From Peromyscus leucopus (lineage: Eukaryota > Chordata > Mammalia > Rodentia > Cricetidae), in NCBI RefSeq assembly GCF_004664715.2, contig NC_051063.1, positions 69,426,518-69,490,517 of the forward strand: a stretch of 64,000 nucleotides of DNA, read 5' to 3'. This document shows positions 49,601 through 61,662 of the stretch, one piece after another. The translations under genes and the position numbers were made by a program. Below the pieces are notes generated by a model, which saw only the letters and a list, made by a program, of their open reading frames with translations, was not told where the DNA came from and ran no database searches. How positions within the stretch are numbered: the stretch's first letter is position 1; each line of letters begins with the position of its first letter.

Positions 49601-51561
49601 CCTCAGGATCTCTTTTCTTTTCTCTTCCTTTGCTGTACTAGAGACGGAGTCCAGGGCCTTGTGCATGCAAGCCTATGTCCAGAGGAGCCAAAGGGACAGA
49701 TGCACAGTGCAGCATGCCAAACGGAATGGAACCCATGTATCTCCTTTGTGGATGGTGGGCCTAGAGAGCACCTGGACTCCCTGTCTTTTGGCAGAGAGCT
49801 GCAGTGTGAGCCATCCATCTGCAGGCTTCTTTGCTTCTCCTTATTCTCCTTCTTACAGACTAACACATTGTTTCCTGCTTGGCGTGAGTCTGGCCATCAG
49901 GCTTTCCAGGTCAAGTGACATATATGTCTGTAAGCATGTAATTTCGAGAAGGAACAGAGGAAAATTGGTTAAGATGACCCATGGATGGCCCCTTGCCTGT
50001 TCCAACAGCCTCAAAATCTCACTACAGAGCTCATCCTATGTACATGTCACAGGGTCATGTGGCTTCTGGATTGGAAATCTGAAAAAATCCTGCCCAGTCC
50101 CCATAAGGTATAAACTAGACTGTTAAATGAGGGAAGCACAGAAGGATCTAGTCACAAGACTGAGGTCACAGAGGCAGGGCAGGGCAGGGCAGTGCAGAAA
50201 GAAAACTTAGTATGACTTAGCAAACTACCCACTCCATCCTTGGGTTCCTATGCCACTTCAGGGATGGCAGAAAGTCAGGAAGGGCAGGATCATTCCGATA
50301 GGGTCCGTGTTGCAGAGATCAGCGGGCTGAAATGTCCAAGAGCTAGGACTTAGGTCCTTCAAATACAGCTTGCTGTGGTCAGGTTAGTCTTATAGGGAGT
50401 ATCCCTGAAGGGCCCCAGCCTGCTCCAATTCGGATGCCCAATACACATGAGATAGTTCAGGTTCTGCATGTACTGGGTGGGTCCAGCAGACACAGATGCC
50501 TGACAGCTCTGCACTTCTACCAGGGAAAGTCTAGCCTGCAACTGTAGGCCTAGAAGCTGAGCTGGGTCCCCAAGGGAAACACTTATGCTATAGGCATCAC
50601 CTATAGAGTACTATCGCCTAGAGAGTTTCTCACAGTCTCATTTTCCCAGGTGTTTCACATTTCTATTCCAGGTAAAGACCCACTGGAGAAACCAAAACCC
50701 AAACCAAAATATCTAGCCAGGTGTGGTGGCACACATCGGCAAACCCAACTCTCAGGAAGCTGAGGCAGTCTAGATTGGGGTACACGGTAAAATTCAACAA
50801 TGACAACAAAAAGAAGAAAAGGAAAGAGCTCTATTTTTTCATCTAAGCAGAACGAAAAAGAACACTGGGGAAATCTGACGACACTGAGGAGCTTGAAAGG
50901 GCGAGGAGTCAAAGGGACAGTGAGAATCTTGTTCAGGTTGCCAAGAGGTCACTTTGATCCTGCTGATCACAGTAACAGGTGCATCCCTGCAAAGTCTGCT
51001 CCTGCCTGTCACAGCGTGTCCAGGTGTGTGATGGAGTCCAGGACCACACTTCCATCAAAAGCCATGCTTCACTTTTGTCTTTCCAGCCACACTTTCCAGG
51101 TATTATGCTGATCCTGATGATCTCAGGTACCTGGGCAACCCCAGCAACGTCTGGGACACTTTGATGAGTGAGTGTCGAAGGCAGATGGCAATAAGGACCT
51201 AGTATCAAGACCAGGCTCCCAGTAGGAACATTGAAGACAGAAGTCAAGTTCTTCTCTGTCACTAATCTTTAAGAAACTTATCTATGAGAAAACCATGTCC
51301 TATAGGTTTTAAAAAATAATTTTATCACCTTTACGTATCTTTAATGTTTTGTTTTTATGTATGTGGGTATTCTGCCTGCATGTGTATCTGCATACCACAT
51401 GCATGCAGTACCTGAGAAGGAAGGAGGGTGTTGGATCCCTAGGATTGGAGTTACAGATAGTTGATCATGTGGGTGTTGGGAATCAAAAGCAGGTCCTTTG
51501 AAAGATTAGCCAATGTTCTTAACCATTGAGCCATCTCTCCAGCCCCCATTTATTCCGCTCT

Positions 51562-51592
<31 letters not shown>

Positions 51593-52506
51593 CGCGCGCG
51601 CATGCATGCACATTTGTGTGCAAATGCATCCTAGTATAGACAGAGGAAAACTTGCAGTGCTTGGTTCTCTCTTTAACCACATGAGTCTTAGGATCAAATT
51701 CAGGTCATCAGGCCTGTTGGGAAGTTCCTTTAGCCCCAGAGTCATCTTACTGGCCCTTGGTTAAGAGTGCAATAGAGAATTCCTTATTCTGAGTGATGAA
51801 ATGCCCTGGGAACATAGTGTTAATGAGTTAATTCCTGGATAAAGTTATCTTCGGTTTATATTATCATTAAACAGATCTCTCACTGCTTTGATCACATCAG
51901 CACACCATGCTACCACCACCTGGTGGCAGGGTAAGCAAATGCAGAGTTTGAGCATGTGAATAAACCTTTTAGAAGGTAGATTCTGCACAACTGAACACAA
52001 AGGTCACGGTCTGGTAAATGACTTACAGTAAACATAACCGTAAGCAGAGCAGTACTTAGAAGCAATAGCACTCCAAGCTATGTGTCTACCTGATACCAGA
52101 GTGTGCTTTCTTGATTTCCTTATTTGCCACAGGGATACATTTTTCACTCTCTTTAATCTGTTTTCCTTACTGAAAATGGAACTAAGCAAGGAAGAGTGAT
52201 TGCTATCCCAGGAAGAGAAGGAATTAAGGCCTTTGAGGTATCCCAAAGGGGCTGGGAAGGTGGCTTGGTTTGTAAAGTCCCTGCCATGCAATCATGAGGA
52301 GGACCTGAGTTCAAACCCAGAACCATGTAAACCAAATCTGGGCAAGGCGGCCCATGCCTGTGACCCCAGTGCCGGGGAGGTGGAGACAACTGGGTCCCTG
52401 GGGCCTGGCAAGCAGGCACCTAGTTAACTTGGCCAGTTATAAGTGGATGAGAGATCCTACTCTAAAATCAGGTAGACAGTCCTAACGAAGCAAGGCTGAA
52501 CTATGG

Positions 52507-52542
<36 letters not shown>

Positions 52543-53699
52543 CAACATTGAAAAATGGGGCCAATGTCACAAGGGAAGTCAAGGTGCCCACTTCGTCCCC
52601 AAGATGATGCCCAGCTACTCACCCAGGTTGTACCACATGTCCCTTATCTCGAAGCCAATCTGCCTCCTCATGTCTCCATACCTAGAAACCAGGGAAGGAA
52701 GGAAGGCACGTCATTCTACAGAGCCATCAGAAAGCAAACTCCACGCTTCCATCACGTACTCAGATGAAGGACGTGTCAGAATTCCAGCTACATCTGCCAG
52801 CAGCAGGATTTCAAGGAGAGCTCCAGGTGGGAATCAGGCTCGTCCCAGATGACAGTGCATTCCTGAGAGAGCACAGACAAGCTGTGAAGAACAGCCAAAG
52901 CATCTTGTGTTCTTCAGTCACATGGCTCCTGGGCCTGAGGGAGTTTGTTTTTCCATGCATGCTGCTGTGAGCACATCCAGGCACCCCTGAGCATCCTATC
53001 TACAGAGGCAGCAGCCTCCCAACAGGAAAACAAAATCCTGGAGTTGGGGAAGGCTGCTTCCAAATTTTCCCCATTCTTCTATATCCCTTCAAATGTAAGC
53101 AAGATCTTAACACCCAAATATGTCAACAAACATTCCACTGGTTTTTGTTTATCTGGGAAAATAAATGCTAATTTTCCTCCCGGTGGGCAAAGAGAGGAGG
53201 TGTGCATTTCATGAGTAAACAGAATTTGATGCTTCAGAAGATAAACCTTTATTAGTTTGTGAGCAATTTAACTTTTTCTTTTAGTGCCTAAGGAAAAAGC
53301 TGATTATATTAAAAATAATAATTTGCAAAATTATCATACAGCATTGCAACCGAGCAGCTGCATCGTCAAGCTCGCTCCCTTCTTTCGTCCGTCCTTGTGC
53401 CGGCTGAGGCGCCAAGGAAAGCTGATCACAGATGATGGTGTCCTGGCTCTTCAGGCAAGCATCCTGGCTGCTAAATCAACAACTCCCAGCTGGCTGCCTC
53501 CTTATTAAAGTCTCTGGTGCCCTAAGCACCTGCCTGTCACTCACAGCAGAAGGGTTACAGTGGCATGTTCATCTCAGCAGTGGAGAAAGAATGTAATCCA
53601 AACCATGTACACATGCTTTCTTTTTGAAGGATCTGGCATATATACAAACATAGGCATCTGTATGTATATGTTATACAATGTTCCTTTCCATATATATAT

Positions 53700-53749
<50 letters not shown>

Positions 53750-53968
53750 CAGTATGTACATACTCTTCTCCATATTATATACATCTATAAAGAAAATAGA
53801 AAGCAGGTTATGAGAGGTGATGAGATTTAAAGGGAGGGAAAAATAAGAGTCGGTAATGGTATATATAAGGTAAAAAAAATAGAAAGGGGACTGGATTAGG
53901 GGTAGGAAGGAAATCAAAGGAGGGGTCTTGGGGAAAAGCATTGTGGGTATATAAGAACAAACTGTAAT

Positions 53969-54014
<46 letters not shown>

Positions 54015-57000
54015 TCACAAACCCATTACTTTGTATGATAACTAATACGTATATGTGTGATGTTTATCAGCCATGGAGTGTAGGACATCCAGGTGTAGGT
54101 GGAACAACAGAGTTGGGAGGTCAGCTACTTCCTCTCAGGCTAAGCTGGGATCTACAGACCCAGCCCAGCAAGCCAGTGAGCGCTGACAGGTGTTCTCAGT
54201 AAATCAGGGGTTCTCAGCCAGCAGTGGACTCATGGTCAAGAAGAGTCACTCCCACAGCAATGGGAAGCCTGAGCCAGCCAGTAAGACCACCACCAGCAAA
54301 GCCTGTGGGTCTGGGGTCCTGGGTGACAGGGAGATACGGTTCCACGCTTGACTCTCCCTTCCAATTGCTCAAGTAAGTTGTCCATCCTTTTGAGGTTTCT
54401 CAGCAGCCACTGCCACCTGGGCCCGGGCAAGATGCAGTTGGCATCATCTGGCATTTATCAGGGGGAGAGGAATCACATTAAGACCCAGCCTTGACTATTT
54501 TTTTTTTCTGAGATTAATGGACTAGTCACTTTAAGCTACAAGGCCTCAGACAAGACTGGGACACACAGCATTATGGCAGGTGGCTACACAACATAAACAT
54601 CCTCAGCTCTCTAGCCCCCTATGATCATGTGTTCATAGCCTCAACCTACTAACGATGCCAGTGGTACCAAAAGTGGTATCACTAACTCTGGCTTTGAACA
54701 TCTTGCATCTAGGCTAGGGGGAGGATTTCTTCTCAAAACACAAGAATGTCTAACAGTAGGCTTCATGGGTGTCTCTGTTTCTCTGCCCTTGACTCAACCT
54801 TCTCTCAGCCCTCTACTGATTACAGTTCTAATAGCTAAAGGAAGTTCTGGGGTTTATTTTGCCAGCAGCAGGTTTAACATTTGTGACTCGGGTTGGTGAC
54901 CTGCCTTTCTCCAGCTGTTTTGGAAATGAAGAGTTCTGTGCCTGCTAGTCAGCACCTGCCTTGCTGAAGGATGGTGAGGACCATAGGTTTCCTCTCACTG
55001 CTGCTTCCTGGACTCAGGTGATGATTTGAATAGTAGTATTTGAGAGCCAGGGGGCCGGCATTTATCAGAGCAGGTGATTCTCGTGAGAGCCAGGCCTACA
55101 GCACAAGGAGCTGAAAATACTGTTTAACAGTCAAATAAGACAAGATGCCTGGAAACCCAAACAGAGAAGAGGGAGCCGCATGGTGGAAGGCAGGACTGGA
55201 GTTCCCCAGCAGTGGGCGTGATCCTTCCTTTACATTTAATGAGAAGGCAGAGCTGATGAATCTATACATGCTTCCTAATAATTCCCAAGTGGAACAGCAG
55301 CTGTCACCAGGCCTTAAGAGGGCTTGCGGGAAACGCTTCTACCTTCTTCTCTTGGAAGAGAAAGATGATGATAATTGAGAGTGTCTGGTTGAAGCTCAAT
55401 TCCTGGACGCAGGCCTCGGAGCTGGGGGCAACCGTAGAGATCACAGTTAAGTGGCTCTCTCACAGTGTAGAGTCAGGGAGCTGGCCCAAGCCCGGAGGGG
55501 AGAAGCCGGATGACTTGGCTTGGATTACAGGGCAAAGAGAGAAGAGAGTCCACGTCCTCAGACCACAAGCCCACACTGTCCCCTGCACTGTGCACACTCT
55601 TGCCACTGGGTGTCACATCTTCTTCCATCTCCTATCACTATTACAGTGCCATGCCACTCTTCCAACAAGGAACCAGGACTCACGGTGCCAAGCAGATGAG
55701 CCTGGCTCCACCAAGGCGTAAGGACAAAGACCTGGAGTGACCTCCCTTCTGTGTGTTCACCCACCAAGTGAGCATAAGAAAGTTGGCTTGAGAGGGAGCC
55801 CTTCCCTAGTCCAGGAAGCGCTAAGTTCCTACACTTAGGCTTAATGCTAGCACGTGGACTCCTGTATCTTTAACCCAAGAAGAGAGAAAGAATTACATCT
55901 ACCACATTCAGCCCTCCTAAGGGATAAAGCAACCATATCCCAAATCTAAGCACAGCTGGACAAAGACCCGGGTCCTCTGGTCCCCACCTTCTTTCACAGC
56001 GTAGGGAAACAGCTCCTGAATGGAGAGAGTAGGGTGGTGCTCACTCTCTCCCAGCCAACACTCTAGTGAGGAGATGCTGCAATTTAAAGGGCTTACCTTA
56101 ACCACAGCATCTCGCTCCTGGCTGCAAGGGCCAGTAGACGGATTCATTTACTGAGAACTCCAACAAGACCCACAGGCCTCGGGAGACACACGTCATGACA
56201 GGAGAGACAGACTTCAACTCCAGAATCACACAGGTTATCTACATATCTTCTACACATGATTCCCGTGGGTGGTGACCTTACTTGGAAATAGGATCTGTAC
56301 GATGTAACCTAGTTGCAATGAAGCCGCACTGGAGTAGAGTGGACCCTGAATGCAAGAAGTGCTGTTCCTATGAGGAGGACACACTAAGTCACAGACATAG
56401 AAGGAAGCTATGAAAAGAACCTAACCTGGAGACGAGCAGGGAGTGGATTGACAACACAAGCTAGGGGATGCTGAGGACTGGGGACAGCCAGCGGAAGTGA
56501 ATAGAACCTCCCCCAGCAGAAGAACCTACACCATCGCTTCTGGTTTTCAGACTACCAGCCTCTATAACTACCGGACGACAGATTGTGACTTTGTTGTGCC
56601 CCACTGTGATGGCAGTGGAACCCAGGGAACATATGCAATGATCCATCTACTTCGTATCTGGCCCAGTCAACAATTAGAATCTAGAACCTGAAAAATGCTT
56701 TTCTAAGGAGAGAATAAACCAAGAATACTACGACCAAGGTTGGAGGGGGCTCTGACATGGGATGTGTGGGTCTAGAAATCTAAACCAGACAAGGAACCAG
56801 GCTGGAGAGGCAGAAGCAAGCCTAGAATGGAGTACTAGGGGAGAAGGAGATGGAGTTCTTGAAGATGGAGTGTTGTGATTTGGACACTGTTGTCCCCAAA
56901 GGTCCATGTGCTGCAAGTCTGGTCTCCGAGGTAATAGGACAGAGAGATGGCAGACATTAAGACATCTAGATGTGGTTATATCATGAGAATACTGCCTTCA

Positions 57001-60000
57001 GGGATGGATAAATGTCTTTCAAGAGACTGGCTTGGTTCTCTCAAGATTGCGTTAGTCAGATCTCTTGAGAGTGAGCTAGATCTCTCAGGACAGAGTTAGG
57101 TCTCTAGGAACAGATTAGTCACGGGGAGAGCATGTATTTATAAAGCAAATCTGCCCGTTTTCCTCTCAGGAACATTCCTTCTCTGTACTCCATGCTCTCC
57201 CTCTTCACTACCACGCTGTTAGGCAGCGCGAGGCTCTTTAGCAGAAGTTGGGAACATGCTGGCCTCATGTCCTTGAAGTCTCTCACCTCCAAGATGATGA
57301 GCTAATGGTAACCCTTTACCAAGTAACCACACTCTGTGTGAGTGACCATGACATGGGTGAAGAACAACAGCATTGAAGGGCTTGGGGACAGCAATTAAAA
57401 GCACTAAGTGTCCCATCCTGATTTAGTGCCTTGTCCCTTGGTCAGAGGTTCTGGAGGAATATACAGTATCGGTGGCCAGAGTGCCAAGGGTGGATGGTTA
57501 GGACAAGAGAGAGAAAGGAGGGCCACCAAGAAGGAAGCTCCTGGGTAGGATGAGGCATTTCTGTCCTAATTGGAAAAAAAAAAAAAAACATACAAACAAA
57601 AACCCACAATAGGTGGGAGGGGATGAGACCACTGGGAACGAGCCCAGTTTGATACAAGGCTGATGTGAGCATTCTGTCTGTGTTCAGCTTTATTATGCTC
57701 CTCAGGACAAGGTCTCATCAATGTATCTCATTAGCTTTGCCAACGCAAGGGTGACACAGGACTACTTCTCGTGAAGCTTGTTTCCCTGGGTCCCCCTCTA
57801 ATCCTTACTGTGAATTTACTTGGAATAATTTGAATCTTTTGGAAAAAATAATTAGCATGAGGAGTGAATTGATCGTATTCTGCAATACAGAATCCTACCT
57901 TCTGATTAGACTATGCTGTAACACGGGACTTGTCACATCACATTTATCTCTTCATAGCTTCCCTCAAAACCCCATCTCTAGTTTGGTACCTTAGAAGCCA
58001 GTGTCTGATGAAATGGGGATAGTTTTGTTATTGTGATGTTTTGGTCCAGCTGCCAAACATGTCCTCTTAGGAGGTTATAGGTTTCACAAGGGAAAATAAG
58101 GGTAAGTAAGAGAGTTGGGTTTGTCCAGTCAATTGTCCCCTCCCCCTGCTGTGATGCCTTTGAAAGAAGGAGTCTCTTGTAAATACTTGAAAAAGCATTG
58201 TGCTTAGTGGCATACACCTTTAATTCCAGCACTCCGGAGGCAGAGGCAGAGGCAGGAGGCTCTCTGTGCCTTGAAGCTAGCCTGATGTACATAGTGAGTT
58301 CCAGGACAGTCAGAGCTATGTAGAAAGACCCTGTCTCAAACAAAAATAACAAAACAAAAATAAACAAAAACATGCAAAAGCATTTCACAAATCCTTTCTA
58401 TCTCAGAACAAAGTTGTGTCCTGAGCATGGAGCTCTCTCGTAGTCATGTGACATATTAATGTCCAAATGGCTGTGACTTTAAAGTTAACTCTTCTGCTTT
58501 GCATTTATATTTCCTCAGCCCCAATAATGTAAAACGCTTGGGGAGAGTGGATGATAGTCCAAAGCAGCATTCTCCTGATGTCTGTCACTGGGAGTCACTA
58601 GCACCAAGGACATGTTCAGGTGGAATAACAGCATTTTATTATGGAGTTTGATTCCTTGCAGTTCTTTACTTTGGGAGTTACAAGCAAATTTTCCTCTTAC
58701 CCGGGGGTTGATATACTCAGTTCTGGGCATGGTGTATCTTGTTCTTTTTTTGTGTGTGTTTTATACCTGGGTACTTAGGGCATGAAAAAGCAGATCTTCT
58801 GCTTCCAGAAATCTCTACTTTTCTGAGCCATGGTGAGGTATACAAGGCAGGGAAAAAAAAAAAAAAAAGGCAGAGGTTGTCCACTCAGATGTGTCCTAGA
58901 GAAGCTGACAGGCCAGGCACGGAGAGTCCCGAGAGCAGGAGTTGGAGGATCTGAGTCTACTTCAGACCAAGGCTTTCCTCCAGATATAGTTAAACGTATG
59001 CATTATGCCCCAAGTACCTAAGATCAGCTACTACCTTGAGCTACTGGGGCTAACTCCATATCATTTCCCTGCATGCTCTACTCTTCAAGTCAGTGCATCT
59101 CTTTGCTAGAAGATCAGGCCATGCCCTTTGGGGTGCCACACCAGTCAAATGGGCAGACAGCCCAGCTTCCATCTAACCCTTGTCTTAAGTTCACACTACC
59201 TGGTAGCTTTTGCTTCCTAGGCTGTGCCTTGCAGGCCAGCCTCCAGTTTTCAAGGCCCTGGTGACAACCTTACGCTCTCCTGACTCCATTCACTGCTTTA
59301 GCTTAGCTTTCCTCTAGACAATGAATGTCTTCACCTTGAGATTTACTTTCCCTCCTTCCCCTGCATCAGGACCATACTTGCCTGAGCATAGAAGAGGCTT
59401 AATCCTTTTCCTCTAAATAAACTACAGAGATGATATCTAGGTGCTCAATTCACCCAGTAAATTAAAGAGTTTGGGCAGGACACCCTGAGATACGTCTTAA
59501 GCCGCTTGCTATTTAAGAATAATGTACTATGAAGTGATAAGTTCTATAAAGAGGCACAATTATCATGAACACTGGTGACACCCTGCATGATGCTGATGTC
59601 TCTTGGGGCTTATAAGTCATGTTAGGGAACACACCGTGCCCTCAGTGGCCAGTCACTGTCACATATAGTCTGTGGCCGAGTGAGGCCCAAATATCTCATG
59701 GAGTTTACAAAGACAACTTCAAATATGGTCAGGCTTTTTCCCTGAGAAGTCCTTGAGAACACAGAGGCATAGCTCCAGAGTCTTGTTATTGTGTCTGAGA
59801 GAGACAGGAAAGCCCGATCCAGAGGCACCGTGGGCTCTGGAAAGGGAGACACCAGATGGCTATGTTTAATTTCCTTGGGCTCTGTGACCTTTGAATCCAT
59901 AGAACAAAGACTTTCTCTGGAGAACGGGGTCCTGCTAAAGCAATCGCTGTGGCTGGTCTAGTTTAAACTGTTAACACAGCAACATGAGGAGAAGCCAGCA

Positions 60001-61616
60001 CAGAGCTACCACCGCAGTCTCCACAGTGCTGGGCATCAAGGCCTCCAGATGGAGCATCTAATTTAAAAGCATCTCTCCTCCAGCAGGCGCCTGCGGTAGT
60101 TTGAATGAAAATGGCCCCCAAAGGGAGAGGCACTATTAGGAGGTGTGGCTTTGTCAGAGGAAGTGTGTCACTGTGGGGATGGGCTTTGTGGTCTCCCATG
60201 TTCAAGCTATGCCTAGTGTGGCACTCAGTCTCTTTCTACTGCCTGAGGATCAAGATGTAGGACTCTCAGCTCCTTCTCCAGCACCATGCCTGCCTGCAGG
60301 CTGCCATGTCCCCACCATGACGATAATGGACTGAACCTCTGGAACTGTTAGGCAGTCCCAGTGAAATGTTTTCCTTTGTAAGAGTTGCTGTGGTCATGGT
60401 GTCTCTTCACAGCAACAGAAACCCTAACTAAGACAGCCTCTATTTCTAAAGGCAGGAAGCAGAGGGGCTTCATAATGAATGGGTTCTAAACTCAGCCAGC
60501 ACTAGGGTTGAGTGCCAGAGTCTCCTCTCAGTGTGTACAACCCACATGGACTGCTGGACAAACGTAACAAATGGTGGGAGCCTGAGCTTCAAGGAGCTGA
60601 GGTAGCCTCAGTGACCCACACTGAGAGCTGCTAAGGGTACCCTGCTTCTAAAATGATGGTGCTACCCCATGGACAGCCACAACACGACCAGTCATTCCTT
60701 CCTTCTCACAAGCCCTGTGACTGCCAGAAACTGGGAACTTTGTGTAGGGTCAGTCTCCAGCACGCACAGCTCGCAAAGGTGTGTCCCTGGGTCCTGGGGG
60801 CCATGGTGAGCAAGGAAGTCTTGAAAAGCCTCCAAAGAGAGGCAATGTGCCAGCGGCCAACCACCCGAGGGAACCAAAGGCGATCTGGTCAGGCACAGGA
60901 AAGTTTGCAGACAGGCTCTCTCTGAAAGTCAAGCAGCATAAGTTCACCCTGTGCACAGGGCTGCCTAGGCTGGAATCTGCCACCATGAGCTAGATAAGGT
61001 AGGTGGCCCAAGACGAGCCCTCCAGCTTTCTTTATCTTGCTCATATGGAAAACATGGATGATGGAAAGACTTACTGAAATGAAAAAAATCATGCTCTTTA
61101 ATGATTGCATGTGAAACACACACAGGCAAACAAACATATGCATACATATACATACATGCATATACACATACACATATACACATGCATGCACAGTGCTTAG
61201 AAGGCTGCTGGCTCGTGAACTAAGCTCAGTATTATATGCAGAAACATGTCTTATACTCCAGGGATCATGTGCTTTCCATTTCCCAGTAAGGGAGATAGAA
61301 AGTGCGGAGCAGCTTCTCATTCCCAGACCCCCTCTGCACCCTCTGACCTCAGGAACTCATAGGGACTATGCAAAGACAGTCACAGTCACAGGATATTGCA
61401 GAGACATTATAAATATGATGACCCAGAAATACGGTCACCATTTCAGAATCTTCTGGGGAGTCCCCATCGAAGGGACACCTGAAACAGGGTGACTTTGGTG
61501 GAACTGGGGCAAGAGAGGAGCTATAACCTCAGGACACCAAGACCTTGGGAAGGAACCTGAGCAACCATTTTTTTTCTTTCTCTGTTAACTGTGTGCGTGC
61601 ATTCGTGCATTTGTGC

Positions 61617-61662
<46 letters not shown>

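Noticed and set aside
49566..50126. 186-codon plus-strand ORF as a gene
   Set aside because: No domain, signal or repeat pattern recognised; overlapping ORFs in other frames are nearly as long.
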